The notes below the pieces were generated by a model. It saw only the letters and a program-made list of their open reading frames with translations, searched no databases and had not been told where the DNA came from. From an uncultured Collinsella sp. (lineage in GTDB: Bacteria; Actinomycetota; Coriobacteriia; Coriobacteriales; Coriobacteriaceae): a DNA stretch of 23,387 nt. The position numbers were made by a program, and so were the translations under genes. Positions 11,590-18,902 of this stretch are shown piece by piece; the stretch's first letter is position 1, and each line of letters opens with the position of its first letter. The stretch is from NCBI GenBank assembly GCA_958435545.1, contig CAUBGU010000018.1, forward strand, positions 1 through 23,387, in the 5' to 3' direction.

Positions 11590-13146
11590 GTGGGCGGGCG
11601 CGCGGCGATATACGCCCGCTTCTCGAGCCACAACCAGCGCGGCGAGTCCATAGAGATACAGGTGGAGAAGTCCCGCGCCTACTGCGCCGAGAACGACCTG
11701 CGCGTGGTGGCCACGTACTGCGACTTCGCGCAGACGGGCACCAACACCGACCGCGCCGAGTTCCAGCGCATGATGGCCGACGCCAAGCGAGGGCTGTTCG
11801 ATTTCGTGGTCATATATAAAGTTACCCGAATCATGCGCAACCGCGACGAGATGGCCATGGCGCGCATCATGCTGCGCCGCTGCCGCGTCGAGATACTGTA
11901 CGCGGGCGAGGACATTTCGGACGGCTCGGCGGGCGTGCTGCAGCTGGGCATGCTGGAGGTGCTGGCGGAGTACGAGAGCGCGCTCGACGGCGAGCGCATA
12001 CGCGACGGCATACAGAAGAACGCCGAGCGGTGCATGGCCAACGGCTGCGTGCGCTACGGCTGGGACATAGTGGACGGGCGCTACGTGGTCAACGAGGAGG
12101 AGGCCGCCGCCATCCGCCTGGGCGTGCGCATGGTCTTGTCGGGCAAGTCGGTGGCCGACGTGGTGCGCGCCTGGGAGCCGTACCGCACCAAGCGCGGCGG
12201 CAAGTGGCGCTTCCAGACGGTGCGCCGCATACTGATGCGGCGGGAGAACGGCGGGGAGTACCGCTACGCGGGCGTGGTCGTGCCCGGCGGCATGCCCGCC
12301 ATCGTTCCCATGGATGACGAGGAGAGGGTGATACGGATGCTTGAGGACTCGCACAGGCCCCGCGCCAAGACCGAAGCGTGGGACTTCCCGCTCACGGGCA
12401 AGCTCTACGACGGGCGCGACGGCGGGCTGATGACCGGCACCAGCGGCACGGGCAAGTCGGGCAGGCCCTATCACTACTACCGCTGCCGCAGCTGCGGGCG
12501 CACCGTGCGCCGCGATGTCGTGGAGAAGCGCGTGGCCGACGCCGTGCGCGAGGCCCTGGGCAGCGCCGACAGCCGCGAGCGCATCGCTCGCATGCTGGCC
12601 GACGCCGAGGAGGAGCGCGCCGACGAGAAGCCCTTGAGCGAGACCATAAAGGGCGAGCTGACCAAGATCGAGACGGCGTTCTCCAACATATGGGCGGCCA
12701 TCGAGTCGGGCATCGCGCCGCCGGGCGGCAAGGAGCGCATAGACGCGCTGAAGCAGCGGCAGGCGCTCCTCAAGGACGAGCTGCGCACGGCCGAGGCCCT
12801 TGAGGCCGCCCGCCTTGACTACGACCGCGCGCTGTTCTGGCTTGAGGGCATGGCCGCTGCCGAGGTGGACGACGCGCAGCTTCTGCGCACGTTCGTGGCG
12901 CGCGTGGTGCTGGGCGGCCCCGACGATGACGACGGCCTGCGCGTGGCGTTCACGTTTGACGATTCTGCCGGCTTGGGCGATAATCCGTCGCTGCCTGACG
13001 CTATAGGTCCAGGTGGCGAGGTGTTCGACCGAATGAACGCCAGCTCCACCATAAGCAACAGGCAGGTAGATACTCATATCTACCTGCCTTTTTATTTCTT
13101 GTCCGTACCGCGGAGAATCGAACTCTGTGCAGGGCGCGGGCGTTAG
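11590..13146 (+). CDS. int: Large serine recombinase (phage integrase)
   Basis: The start is GTG 11590, with TGGAG 5 nt upstream, 2 nt after the repressor stop; the frame stays open upstream but overlaps the repressor gene. The 518-aa product has the resolvase domain (YARFSSHNQ at 8-16; Ser12 is the likely nucleophile; RIMRNRDE), the recombinase domain (about 165-290: ANGCVRYGWDIVDGRYV, SGKSVADVV), a zinc-ribbon region (about 278-320) and a long coiled coil (about 330-420). In the ribbon, the usual first Cys pair reads KLYDGRDGG, with Asp at both sites; the second pair CRSC is intact. The last 28 or so codons run through a terminator hairpin and a 36-bp repeat, so the C-terminus may be set by the integration junction. 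Confidence 0.93.
   Translation: MGGRAAIYARFSSHNQRGESIEIQVEKSRAYCAENDLRVVATYCDFAQTGTNTDRAEFQRMMADAKRGLFDFVVIYKVTRIMRNRDEMAMARIMLRRCRVEILYAGEDISDGSAGVLQLGMLEVLAEYESALDGERIRDGIQKNAERCMANGCVRYGWDIVDGRYVVNEEEAAAIRLGVRMVLSGKSVADVVRAWEPYRTKRGGKWRFQTVRRILMRRENGGEYRYAGVVVPGGMPAIVPMDDEERVIRMLEDSHRPRAKTEAWDFPLTGKLYDGRDGGLMTGTSGTGKSGRPYHYYRCRSCGRTVRRDVVEKRVADAVREALGSADSRERIARMLADAEEERADEKPLSETIKGELTKIETAFSNIWAAIESGIAPPGGKERIDALKQRQALLKDELRTAEALEAARLDYDRALFWLEGMAAAEVDDAQLLRTFVARVVLGGPDDDDGLRVAFTFDDSAGLGDNPSLPDAIGPGGEVFDRMNASSTISNRQVDTHIYLPFYFLSVPRRIELCAGRGR
13060..13096 (+). terminator. Rho-independent terminator at the end of the integrase frame
   Basis: GGCAGGTAGATA (13061-13072) pairs perfectly with TATCTACCTGCC (13077-13088) around ctca, extended by A13060-T13089, and is followed by tttttattt. 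It is oriented for the repressor-integrase transcript. Oddly, it lies inside the open frame, 58 nt before the stop codon. Confidence 0.85.
13108..13143 (+). repeat. 36-bp direct repeat, copy 1 (overlaps integrase 3' end)
   Basis: Identical over 36 bp to 13321-13356; it begins ccgcggagaatcgaactctg. With two mismatches the match continues 11 bp further (through gaaaacgc). It encodes the last residues of the integrase frame (RRIELCAGRGR). It may be part of the attachment site, or a host intergenic repeat next to it. Confidence 0.9.
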
Positions 13147-13546
13147 GAAAACGCGTAAGCGTTTTTAGCCCGCGGGCGAGGACGCCGGCAGGCGGCCGAA
13201 GCCGGCGCGGATTTGCAAAGCAAATACGCGGATTCTCCGCGCAAAGCCCCAGCCCAAAACAGATGTGCTGCCGACGGCATTTCTGCCAACTATGCCCCCG
13301 CACCAACGGATCCCCCCCACCCGCGGAGAATCGAACTCTGTGCAGGGCGCGGGCGTAAAGAAAACGCTTCAGTGACGCAGGGTGGGACGCGTTTTCCCAA
13401 TGGCGGCCCAGGCGGAAAGTCCATCCCGAAATCGCCCCTCAGAACGGGACGCGCTTTCCGCTCCATCTCCTCAACTCCAAAACCTATGCACCCTCCATTC
13501 CAAAACTGGGTAGAAGAAAGCCAAAACGCAATCGCAGGAGGTCAAT
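13147..13546. other. Non-coding prophage-host junction with hairpins
   Basis: No convincing gene lies in these 400 nt. It holds AAAACGC-gtaa-GCGTTTT (13148-13165), ATTTGC-aaa-GCAAAT (about 13211-13225), CGCGGA-ttc-TCCGCG (about 13227-13241, containing an inverted copy of the first 11 nt of the 36-bp repeat), and GCGGAAAG paired at a distance with CTTTCCGC (about 13412-13461). The repeated gggacgcg motif also occurs twice. Composition and structure suggest host intergenic repeat material rather than phage genes. Confidence 0.6.
13321..13356 (+). repeat. 36-bp direct repeat, copy 2
   Basis: Exact copy of 13108-13143, starting 213 bp later in the non-coding flank before the patatin gene. Left flanks of the two copies differ beyond one or two bases; on the right, similarity continues for about 11 bp and then stops. 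Confidence 0.9.
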
Positions 13547-14425
13547 ATGACTGCAGAAGATAAGGCAAAGAACGCCGGCAAGGTCGCGCTCGTCCTGGAG
13601 GGCGGCAGCTTCCGCGGGCAATTTACCGCCGGCGTGCTCGACGTCCTCATGGAGGCTGGCGTCGAGATTCCGGCGGTATATGGCGTATCGGCCGGCGCCC
13701 TCAACGGCGTGAACTACAAGTCCCACCAGATCGGCCGTGCCAACCGCATCAACCTGGCTTTCTGCAACGACAGCCGCTTCATGGGCGCCGCATCGTTTGC
13801 GTCCACGGGCTCCATCGTCGGCTACGACTTTATCTTCAACGATGTCCAGGACCGCCTGGATCCCTTTGACAACGAGACGTTCGACGCGAGCCCCATCGAG
13901 ATGTACGCCGTCGCGACGGACATGCTCTTTGGAACCGCCACGTACCTGCCGGTCAAAAGCGCCGTACTTGACCTCGACGCCGTGCGCGCCTCGACCTCGC
14001 TGCCGCTGGTGACGCCGCCGGTCGAGATTGACGGGCACAAATACGTCGACGGCGGCGTAGCCGATTCGGTCCCCATCGAGCACGTGCTGGAGGAGGCGGG
14101 CTTCGATCGCGCGGTTGTTATTGTCACGCAGGACCGTTCATACGAGAAGAAGCCCTACGAGTTTATGCCAGCCGCGCGCGCTCGCTATGCCGACTACCCC
14201 TACCTGCTCGAGGCTATCGAGACGCGCCACGACCGCTATAACATCCAGCGCATGCACCTGTGGAAGTATGAGCGCGAGGGCCGTGCGTTGGTCGTCGCTC
14301 CGCAAAAGCCGGTCGAGGTCGGTCACGTTGAGCACGATCCGGCAAAGCTCCTCGACCTGTATATTCAGGGTCGCCAGGAGGCAAAGCGCTTGCTGGGAGA
14401 TATCGAGGCGTTTGTCGAGCGCTAG
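13547..14425 (+). CDS. Patatin-like phospholipase
   Basis: The 292-aa product starts at ATG 13547, with AGGAGG 5 nt upstream. Patatin features in order: LVLEGGSFRGQFTAGVLDVL (oxyanion GGxxRG, 19-24), the nucleophile elbow GVSAG (46-50, Ser48), and KYVDGGVADSVP with Asp168 of the D-G-G motif. Ser48 and Asp168 form the expected dyad. Length fits the bacterial RssA/YjjU-like subgroup. There is no signal peptide, so it should act in the cytoplasm or at the inner face of the membrane on lipid acyl esters; substrate unknown. It is the first host gene beyond the prophage and shows the less GC-extreme codon use of the host block. Confidence 0.93.
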   Translation: MTAEDKAKNAGKVALVLEGGSFRGQFTAGVLDVLMEAGVEIPAVYGVSAGALNGVNYKSHQIGRANRINLAFCNDSRFMGAASFASTGSIVGYDFIFNDVQDRLDPFDNETFDASPIEMYAVATDMLFGTATYLPVKSAVLDLDAVRASTSLPLVTPPVEIDGHKYVDGGVADSVPIEHVLEEAGFDRAVVIVTQDRSYEKKPYEFMPAARARYADYPYLLEAIETRHDRYNIQRMHLWKYEREGRALVVAPQKPVEVGHVEHDPAKLLDLYIQGRQEAKRLLGDIEAFVER

Positions 14426-14488
14426 CGTCGCGACGTCATGACCCATGGACGACATGTGCAGAAACTCTGGTCGGAGCCAAAATACCTG

Positions 14489-14516
14489 TTGACTCGGGCG
14501 GCGAGCGGGGTAATAT
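14489..14516 (+). promoter_or_regulatory. Promoter for rplM-rpsI
   Basis: TTGACT (14489-14494), a 16-bp GC-rich spacer and TAATAT (14511-14516) precede the rplM start by 66 nt. The boxes are close to the sigma-70 consensus. The roughly 60-nt leader could host L13-type feedback control, but no clear structure is seen. Confidence 0.75.
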
Positions 14517-14582
14517 GGACGGGTTACTTGCAGAGCCCCGTGAATCTCTGTAACAACACGTACTGTACATGGAGGAGTCTAA

Positions 14583-15026
14583 GTGATTTCGAAATCGACT
14601 CACTACGCCAAGCAGGGCGAGGTCCAGCGCAACTGGGTTCTCGTCGACGCCGATGGTGCTGTCCTGGGCCGTCTTGCCACCCAGATCGCAATGATCCTGC
14701 GCGGTAAGAACAAGCCCCAGTTCACGCCCAACAGCGACTGCGGCGACTTCGTCGTCGTCATCAACGCCGATAAGGTCCAGCTTACCGGTAACAAGGCCGA
14801 CACGAAGACCTATTATCGCCACAGCGGCTACAACGGCGGCCTCAAGGCTGAGAGCTTCCGCCAGGCTATGGAGAAGCACCCGGAGAAGGTCATCGAGCGC
14901 GCCGTTCGCGGCATGCTGCCCAAGACCACCCTCGGCCGTGCCCAGATGACCAAGCTTAAGGTCTACGCTGGTGCCGAGCATCCGCACGCTGCCCAGAACC
15001 CCACGAAGATTGAGCTGGAGGCTTAA
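14583..15026 (+). CDS. rplM: Ribosomal protein L13
   Basis: The 147-aa product starts at GTG 14583, with GGAGG 7 nt upstream. Recognisable L13 features are [20 protein letters not shown] near the start, then [32 protein letters not shown], and [13 protein letters not shown]. It is an early-assembly protein of the large ribosomal subunit. It lies 2 nt before rpsI, whose Shine-Dalgarno is in its last codons, so the two are co-translated, as in most bacteria. Confidence 0.98.
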   Translation: MISKSTHYAKQGEVQRNWVLVDADGAVLGRLATQIAMILRGKNKPQFTPNSDCGDFVVVINADKVQLTGNKADTKTYYRHSGYNGGLKAESFRQAMEKHPEKVIERAVRGMLPKTTLGRAQMTKLKVYAGAEHPHAAQNPTKIELEA

Positions 15027-15028
15027 AG

Positions 15029-15424
<396 letters not shown>

Positions 15425-15455
15425 GGTTTTATCTCCTTACGAGATACAATGTACA

Positions 15456-15498
15456 AGCGGGGCCTGCCGATTGCTCGGCGGGTCCCGCTTTTCTTTTT
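15456..15498 (+). terminator. Terminator after rpsI
   Basis: AGCGGGGCCTGCCGA pairs over its full length, with two G-T wobbles, to TCGGCGGGTCCCGCT around ttgc, followed by tttctttttc. A long, stable stem with a T-run: a clear rho-independent terminator. Confidence 0.92.
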
Positions 15499-15547
15499 CG
15501 ACTAGGGTGGGCGACTGCGTTTTGCCCACTTGGGAAGGAGCGATCCT

Positions 15548-16885
15548 ATGCCCCAGAACATCTTCGGTACCGACGGCGTCCGTGGCGTCGCTAACGCCGA
15601 CCTCTCGTGCGACCTCGCGTTTCGCCTTGGCCGTGCGGCGACCAAGTTCCTTGGCCCGGACATCTGCATCGGCCGCGATACGCGTCTTTCGGGCACCATG
15701 CTCGAGAGCGCGCTGACCGCTGGCATTATGGCCGAGGGCGGCCGCCCGCATTGCTGCGGCGTCATTCCTACGCCGGCCGTGGCGCTGCTCACCGTTCAAA
15801 ACGAGCTCGATGGCGGCATCGTCATCTCCGCTTCGCACAATCCGCCGGAGTTCAACGGCATTAAGTTCTTTAGCCGCAAGGGCATGAAGCTTCCCGATGC
15901 TGTCGAGGAAGAGATCAGCGCCTGGGTCATGTCCGAGGAGGCCATGGCTGCCGACACGCTGCCGACCGGCGCCGGTGTGGGCCACATCATCAAGATGAAG
16001 GATGCCCGCAAGGCCTATGTCGATCATGCTATCAGCACGCTCGACGGCCTTAAGCTCGACGGACTGGTTGTTGCCGTCGACTGTGGCCACGGCGCTTCGT
16101 GCCAGACCACGCCCGCCGCGCTGCAGCGCCTGGGCGCCACGGTCCATGCCATCAACACCGATTACTGCGGCACTGACATTAACGTTGAGTGTGGCTCCAC
16201 GCACCTTGAGCCCCTGCGCGAGCTCGTGCTGCGCACCCACGCCGATATCGGCCTTGCCCACGACGGCGACGCCGATCGCGTGCTGTTCGTGGACAGCGAG
16301 GGCAACGAGATTGATGGCGACTACATCCTGGCTATCTGCGGCTCCGACCTTGCTGCTCGCGGCAAGCTCGCCAACTCCGAGATCGTCTCGACCGTCATGT
16401 GCAACCTCGGTTTCTCCATCGCCATGAAGGAGCAGGGCTTCGAGATGGTCCAGACCGCCGTGGGCGACCGCTACGTTCTGGAGCGCATGCTCGCGGACGG
16501 CGCCGTCATCGGCGGCGAACAGTCCGGCCACATCATCTTCCTGGAGCACAACACCACCGGTGACGGCCTGGTGACGGCTCTGCAGCTGCTGGCCGTGCTC
16601 AAGCGCACCGGTCGCACCCTCACCGATCTTGCCGGTATCATGAAGAAGTATCCGCAGGTACTCGTCAACGTGCATTCCGACAACAAGGCTGGTCTGGACG
16701 ATTGCCAGCCCATCTGGGATGCCGTCGCTGCTGCCGAGAAGGAGCTTGACGGCCGTGGCCGCATTCTGGTGCGCCCGAGCGGTACCGAGCCGCTGGTCCG
16801 CGTGATGGCCGAGGCCGAGACGCATGAGTTGACCCAGCGCGTTGTCGACGACATCGTCGAGGTTGTCAAGCGCGAACTTCCCTAA
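15548..16885 (+). CDS. glmM: Phosphoglucosamine mutase
   Basis: The 445-aa product starts at ATG 15548, with AAGGAG 7 nt upstream; an ATG 18 nt earlier in the same frame lacks a signal and the family starts MPxxFGTDG as here. Motifs: FGTDGVRGVAN, the phosphoserine loop ISASHNPPEFNG (Ser96), the Mg-binding HDGDADR (239-243), the sugar-binding GGEQSGH, and the phosphate-binding RPSGTEPLVRV (about 409-419). It converts glucosamine-6-phosphate to glucosamine-1-phosphate for UDP-GlcNAc and peptidoglycan. It stands between terminator-closed ribosomal genes and PTS IIA, with nagB, which uses the same substrate, close by. Confidence 0.97.
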   Translation: MPQNIFGTDGVRGVANADLSCDLAFRLGRAATKFLGPDICIGRDTRLSGTMLESALTAGIMAEGGRPHCCGVIPTPAVALLTVQNELDGGIVISASHNPPEFNGIKFFSRKGMKLPDAVEEEISAWVMSEEAMAADTLPTGAGVGHIIKMKDARKAYVDHAISTLDGLKLDGLVVAVDCGHGASCQTTPAALQRLGATVHAINTDYCGTDINVECGSTHLEPLRELVLRTHADIGLAHDGDADRVLFVDSEGNEIDGDYILAICGSDLAARGKLANSEIVSTVMCNLGFSIAMKEQGFEMVQTAVGDRYVLERMLADGAVIGGEQSGHIIFLEHNTTGDGLVTALQLLAVLKRTGRTLTDLAGIMKKYPQVLVNVHSDNKAGLDDCQPIWDAVAAAEKELDGRGRILVRPSGTEPLVRVMAEAETHELTQRVVDDIVEVVKRELP

Positions 16886-16956
16886 TGGTCAAAAACGGGT
16901 GCCAAGTGGTAAACTGTTAAGGTTATTTTGATTGATTGGTATGTCCGAGGGGGAGC

Positions 16957-17454
16957 ATGTTCACTAAAGTCCTAAGGTCTTTGGGTATGCGTGGTCGAGT
17001 CCTTACGCTGGATGCTCCCATCTCGGGCGACGTCATTCCGCTTTCCGAGGTAAACGACCAGACGTTTGCCACCGGCCTTTTGGGCCAGGGCGTGGCGATT
17101 CAGCCCACCGGAACGCGCGTGATCGCGCCGGCTGATGCCAAGGTCGAGGCTATTTTTCCCACGGGACACGCCGTTGCGCTTAACACGGTCGATGGCTTGG
17201 ACGTGCTCATCCACGTTGGTTTGGACACTGTTCAGCTCGAGGGCAAGCACTTTACCGTACATGCGCAAGTGGGTGACATCGTCCATAAGGGCGATGTACT
17301 CATTGAGTTCGATCGCGAGGCAATTGCTGCCGAGGGCTACGATGTGACGGTTCCCATCTTGGTGTGCAACTCCGTTGAGTTCTCGAGCATCAAGGGCTCC
17401 GTTGGCGTGCATGTCGAAGAGATGGACCAGCTCATCGTTGCTCGCGAGCGCTAG
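16957..17454 (+). CDS. crr: Glucose-type PTS system EIIA protein
   Basis: The 165-aa product starts at ATG 16957 (GAGGGGGAG just upstream) in preference to an in-frame ATG 21 nt earlier. Features of the glucose IIA fold: LTLDAPISGDVIPLSEVNDQ, AIFPTGHAVALN (His71), and LDVLIHVGLDTVQL (His86, the phosphorylated His; His71 assists). The C-terminal half has the usual GDVLIEFD, then VPILVCNS. It takes phosphate from HPr and passes it to an EIIB domain, and in some bacteria regulates sugar uptake. It is a stand-alone IIA: no EIIBC is in the window, so its partner must be elsewhere. It begins 71 nt after glmM. Confidence 0.92.
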   Translation: MFTKVLRSLGMRGRVLTLDAPISGDVIPLSEVNDQTFATGLLGQGVAIQPTGTRVIAPADAKVEAIFPTGHAVALNTVDGLDVLIHVGLDTVQLEGKHFTVHAQVGDIVHKGDVLIEFDREAIAAEGYDVTVPILVCNSVEFSSIKGSVGVHVEEMDQLIVARER

Positions 17455-17725
17455 CAAGTGCACGTGGCCATTAGCCTACAATTCAAACACGTTTACGGAG
17501 GGCGCCCTTGAAAGAGGACGCCCTCCGTGGCAAGATGGGATTTGTCCGAAGCTAAAAGGCTTTGGGTCACCGTGGACGGGCAGGGGCCTCGACGCGGTTA
17601 GACACGAGACACATACATTACGCGACCTCGCCCTGGTGGCCGCACACGTTGGTTGCGGCCGACGCGGGCCGCGGGCAAGTGCTTGTAAGGGAGCCTTGCC
17701 TCTCTTGTACGAGAAAGGACGCGTA
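17455..17725 (+). other. Hairpin-rich 271-nt non-coding leader before nagB
   Basis: No convincing gene is seen. Three stable stems are visible: ACGGAGGGCG with CGCCCTCCGT (17495-17528, 14-nt loop, no T-run after it), CCGAAGC with GCTTTGG (17546-17565, one G-T), and GGCCGCA with TGCGGCC (17638-17660). The first may end the crr transcript or be an mRNA-stabilising hairpin; the others could be part of a structured 5' leader of nagB. I do not recognise a known riboswitch, and no promoter stands out. The nagB Shine-Dalgarno (AAAGGA) is at the end. Confidence 0.5.
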
Positions 17726-18454
17726 ATGAAGATCATTAAAGCTAAAGACTACGAGGATATGAGCCGCAAGGCCGCTAATATCATCTCGGCCCAGGTTATC
17801 CTCAAGCCCGACTGTGTGCTGGGTTTTGCCACCGGCTCCACCCCGATCGGTGCCTACAAGCAGCTCGCTGCTTGGTACGAGAAGGGCGACGTCGACTTTG
17901 CCGAGGTCAGCACCTACAACCTGGACGAGTATCGCGGCCTTTCGCACGACGATCCCCAGAGCTATCACTACTTCATGCGTGAGAACTTCTTCGATCACAT
18001 CAACATCGACCTTAACAACACGCATGTGCCCGACGGTTCCAACCCCGACGCCGCCGCTGCCTGCTCTGAGTACGACAAGATCGTCGCCGCCGCCGGTTAC
18101 CCGGATCTCCAGCTGCTCGGCATTGGCAACAACGGCCACATCGGCTTCAACGAGCCCGATGACCACTTCTCCAAGGGTACGCACTGCGTCGACCTCACCG
18201 AGAGCACCATTCAGGCCAACAGCCGCCTGTTCGACAGCATCGACGATGTTCCCCGTCAGGCCTACACCATGGGCACTCAGACCATCATGTATGCCCGCAT
18301 GATCCTGGTTGTCGCTAACGGCGAGGCCAAGGCTCAGGCCGTGCACGATATGTGCTATGGTCCAGTTACGCCCAAGTGCCCGGCTTCGATCCTGCAGCTG
18401 CACACCAACTGCGTTGTCGTTGCCGACGAGGCCGCCCTTTCGCTCTGCGAGTAG
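17726..18454 (+). CDS. nagB: Glucosamine-6-phosphate deaminase
   Basis: The 242-aa product starts at ATG 17726, with AAAGGA 7-8 nt upstream; the frame is open far upstream but that part is non-coding leader. Motifs: VLGFATGSTPIGAYKQL (phosphate loop), STYNLDEY with Asp67 as the general base, and LGIGNNGHIGFNEP (His138, Glu143 of the catalytic relay; Asn136 where E. coli has Asp). It turns glucosamine-6-phosphate into fructose-6-phosphate and ammonia, the step opposing glucosamine synthesis and competing with GlmM for substrate. Length matches the shorter, Bacillus-like form, which lacks the allosteric tail of the E. coli enzyme. Confidence 0.96.
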   Translation: MKIIKAKDYEDMSRKAANIISAQVILKPDCVLGFATGSTPIGAYKQLAAWYEKGDVDFAEVSTYNLDEYRGLSHDDPQSYHYFMRENFFDHINIDLNNTHVPDGSNPDAAAACSEYDKIVAAAGYPDLQLLGIGNNGHIGFNEPDDHFSKGTHCVDLTESTIQANSRLFDSIDDVPRQAYTMGTQTIMYARMILVVANGEAKAQAVHDMCYGPVTPKCPASILQLHTNCVVVADEAALSLCE

Positions 18455-18486
18455 CGCGAATCCTGCAGCTCGACATAGCCTTGCCT

Positions 18487-18514
18487 AAGGCCTCCGCTTT
18501 GCGGGGGCCTTTTT
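18487..18514 (+). terminator. Terminator after nagB
   Basis: AAGGCCTCCGC pairs fully with GCGGGGGCCTT (one T-G) around ttt and is followed by a short T-run. A clear rho-independent terminator. Confidence 0.93.
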
Positions 18515-18902
18515 GCTATCCCTGTCCGCCCACTTGACCAAAATCTTGCCGCAAGCTTGACGAATGCCGGATGCCCAACAGCTTGATTCATTCCATACCA
18601 GATTCTATGCAAAAATACCACTAGAAGGTCGTAGACGGTAGCGGGTGCTAGGCGAGTTGAATGACATAACTGAACCTTGTTCATTTGCGTTACACTGCCG
18701 CTTAGATGGGACAAGCTGACAAGCTCATTTACCTGCTTAAAGACCGATTAGTCGGGGGATTAATAACAATCGGTCCTCGCTGTACAAAAACTTGCCGCTT
18801 GCGTACCAAAAGACAACCTAAAACACAAGGTCGCTCTATTCATAGCGCGGCTTGTATGGTCTTGCGGCTACAGTGTCCATACGGTCGAGTTGAGGAGCGG
18901 GC
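18515..18902 (+). promoter_or_regulatory. 388-nt intergenic region before the STAND/SARP regulator
   Basis: No convincing gene is present; the region is less GC-rich than its flanks. It holds an 8-bp inverted repeat, GACCGATT (18742-18749) and AATCGGTC (18768-18775), enclosing an AT-rich 18-nt centre, a plausible operator or leader hairpin. TTGATT at about 18573 and TTGTAT at 18852 are weak -35-like boxes without good -10 partners, so the promoter is not assigned. AGGAGCGGGC precedes the next start. Confidence 0.45.

Noticed and set aside
11497..13077. 526-codon minus-strand frame opposite the integrase
   Set aside because: Antisense shadow of the integrase in a GC-rich gene: His/Ala/Val-rich, without motifs.
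13321..13415. tRNA gene on the minus strand at the 36-bp repeat
   Set aside because: Read leftward the repeat contains GTTCGATTC, like a T-loop, and CCCACCC and GGGTGGG could pair as an acceptor stem. But no D-arm or anticodon arm forms, there is no CCA, and the other copy lacks the acceptor match.
13213..13563. 116-aa plus-strand frame across the junction
   Set aside because: It runs over repeats and over the Shine-Dalgarno and start of the patatin gene, has low-complexity composition and no start signal.
17375..17725. N-terminal extension of NagB by about 117 codons
   Set aside because: The extension overlaps the end of crr and the hairpin leader. The family start MKIIKAKDYEDM has its own Shine-Dalgarno.
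17455..17725. glmS ribozyme or T-box riboswitch before nagB
   Set aside because: No glmS core and no T-box AGGGTGG-type motif could be found by eye; the hairpins alone do not define a known class.
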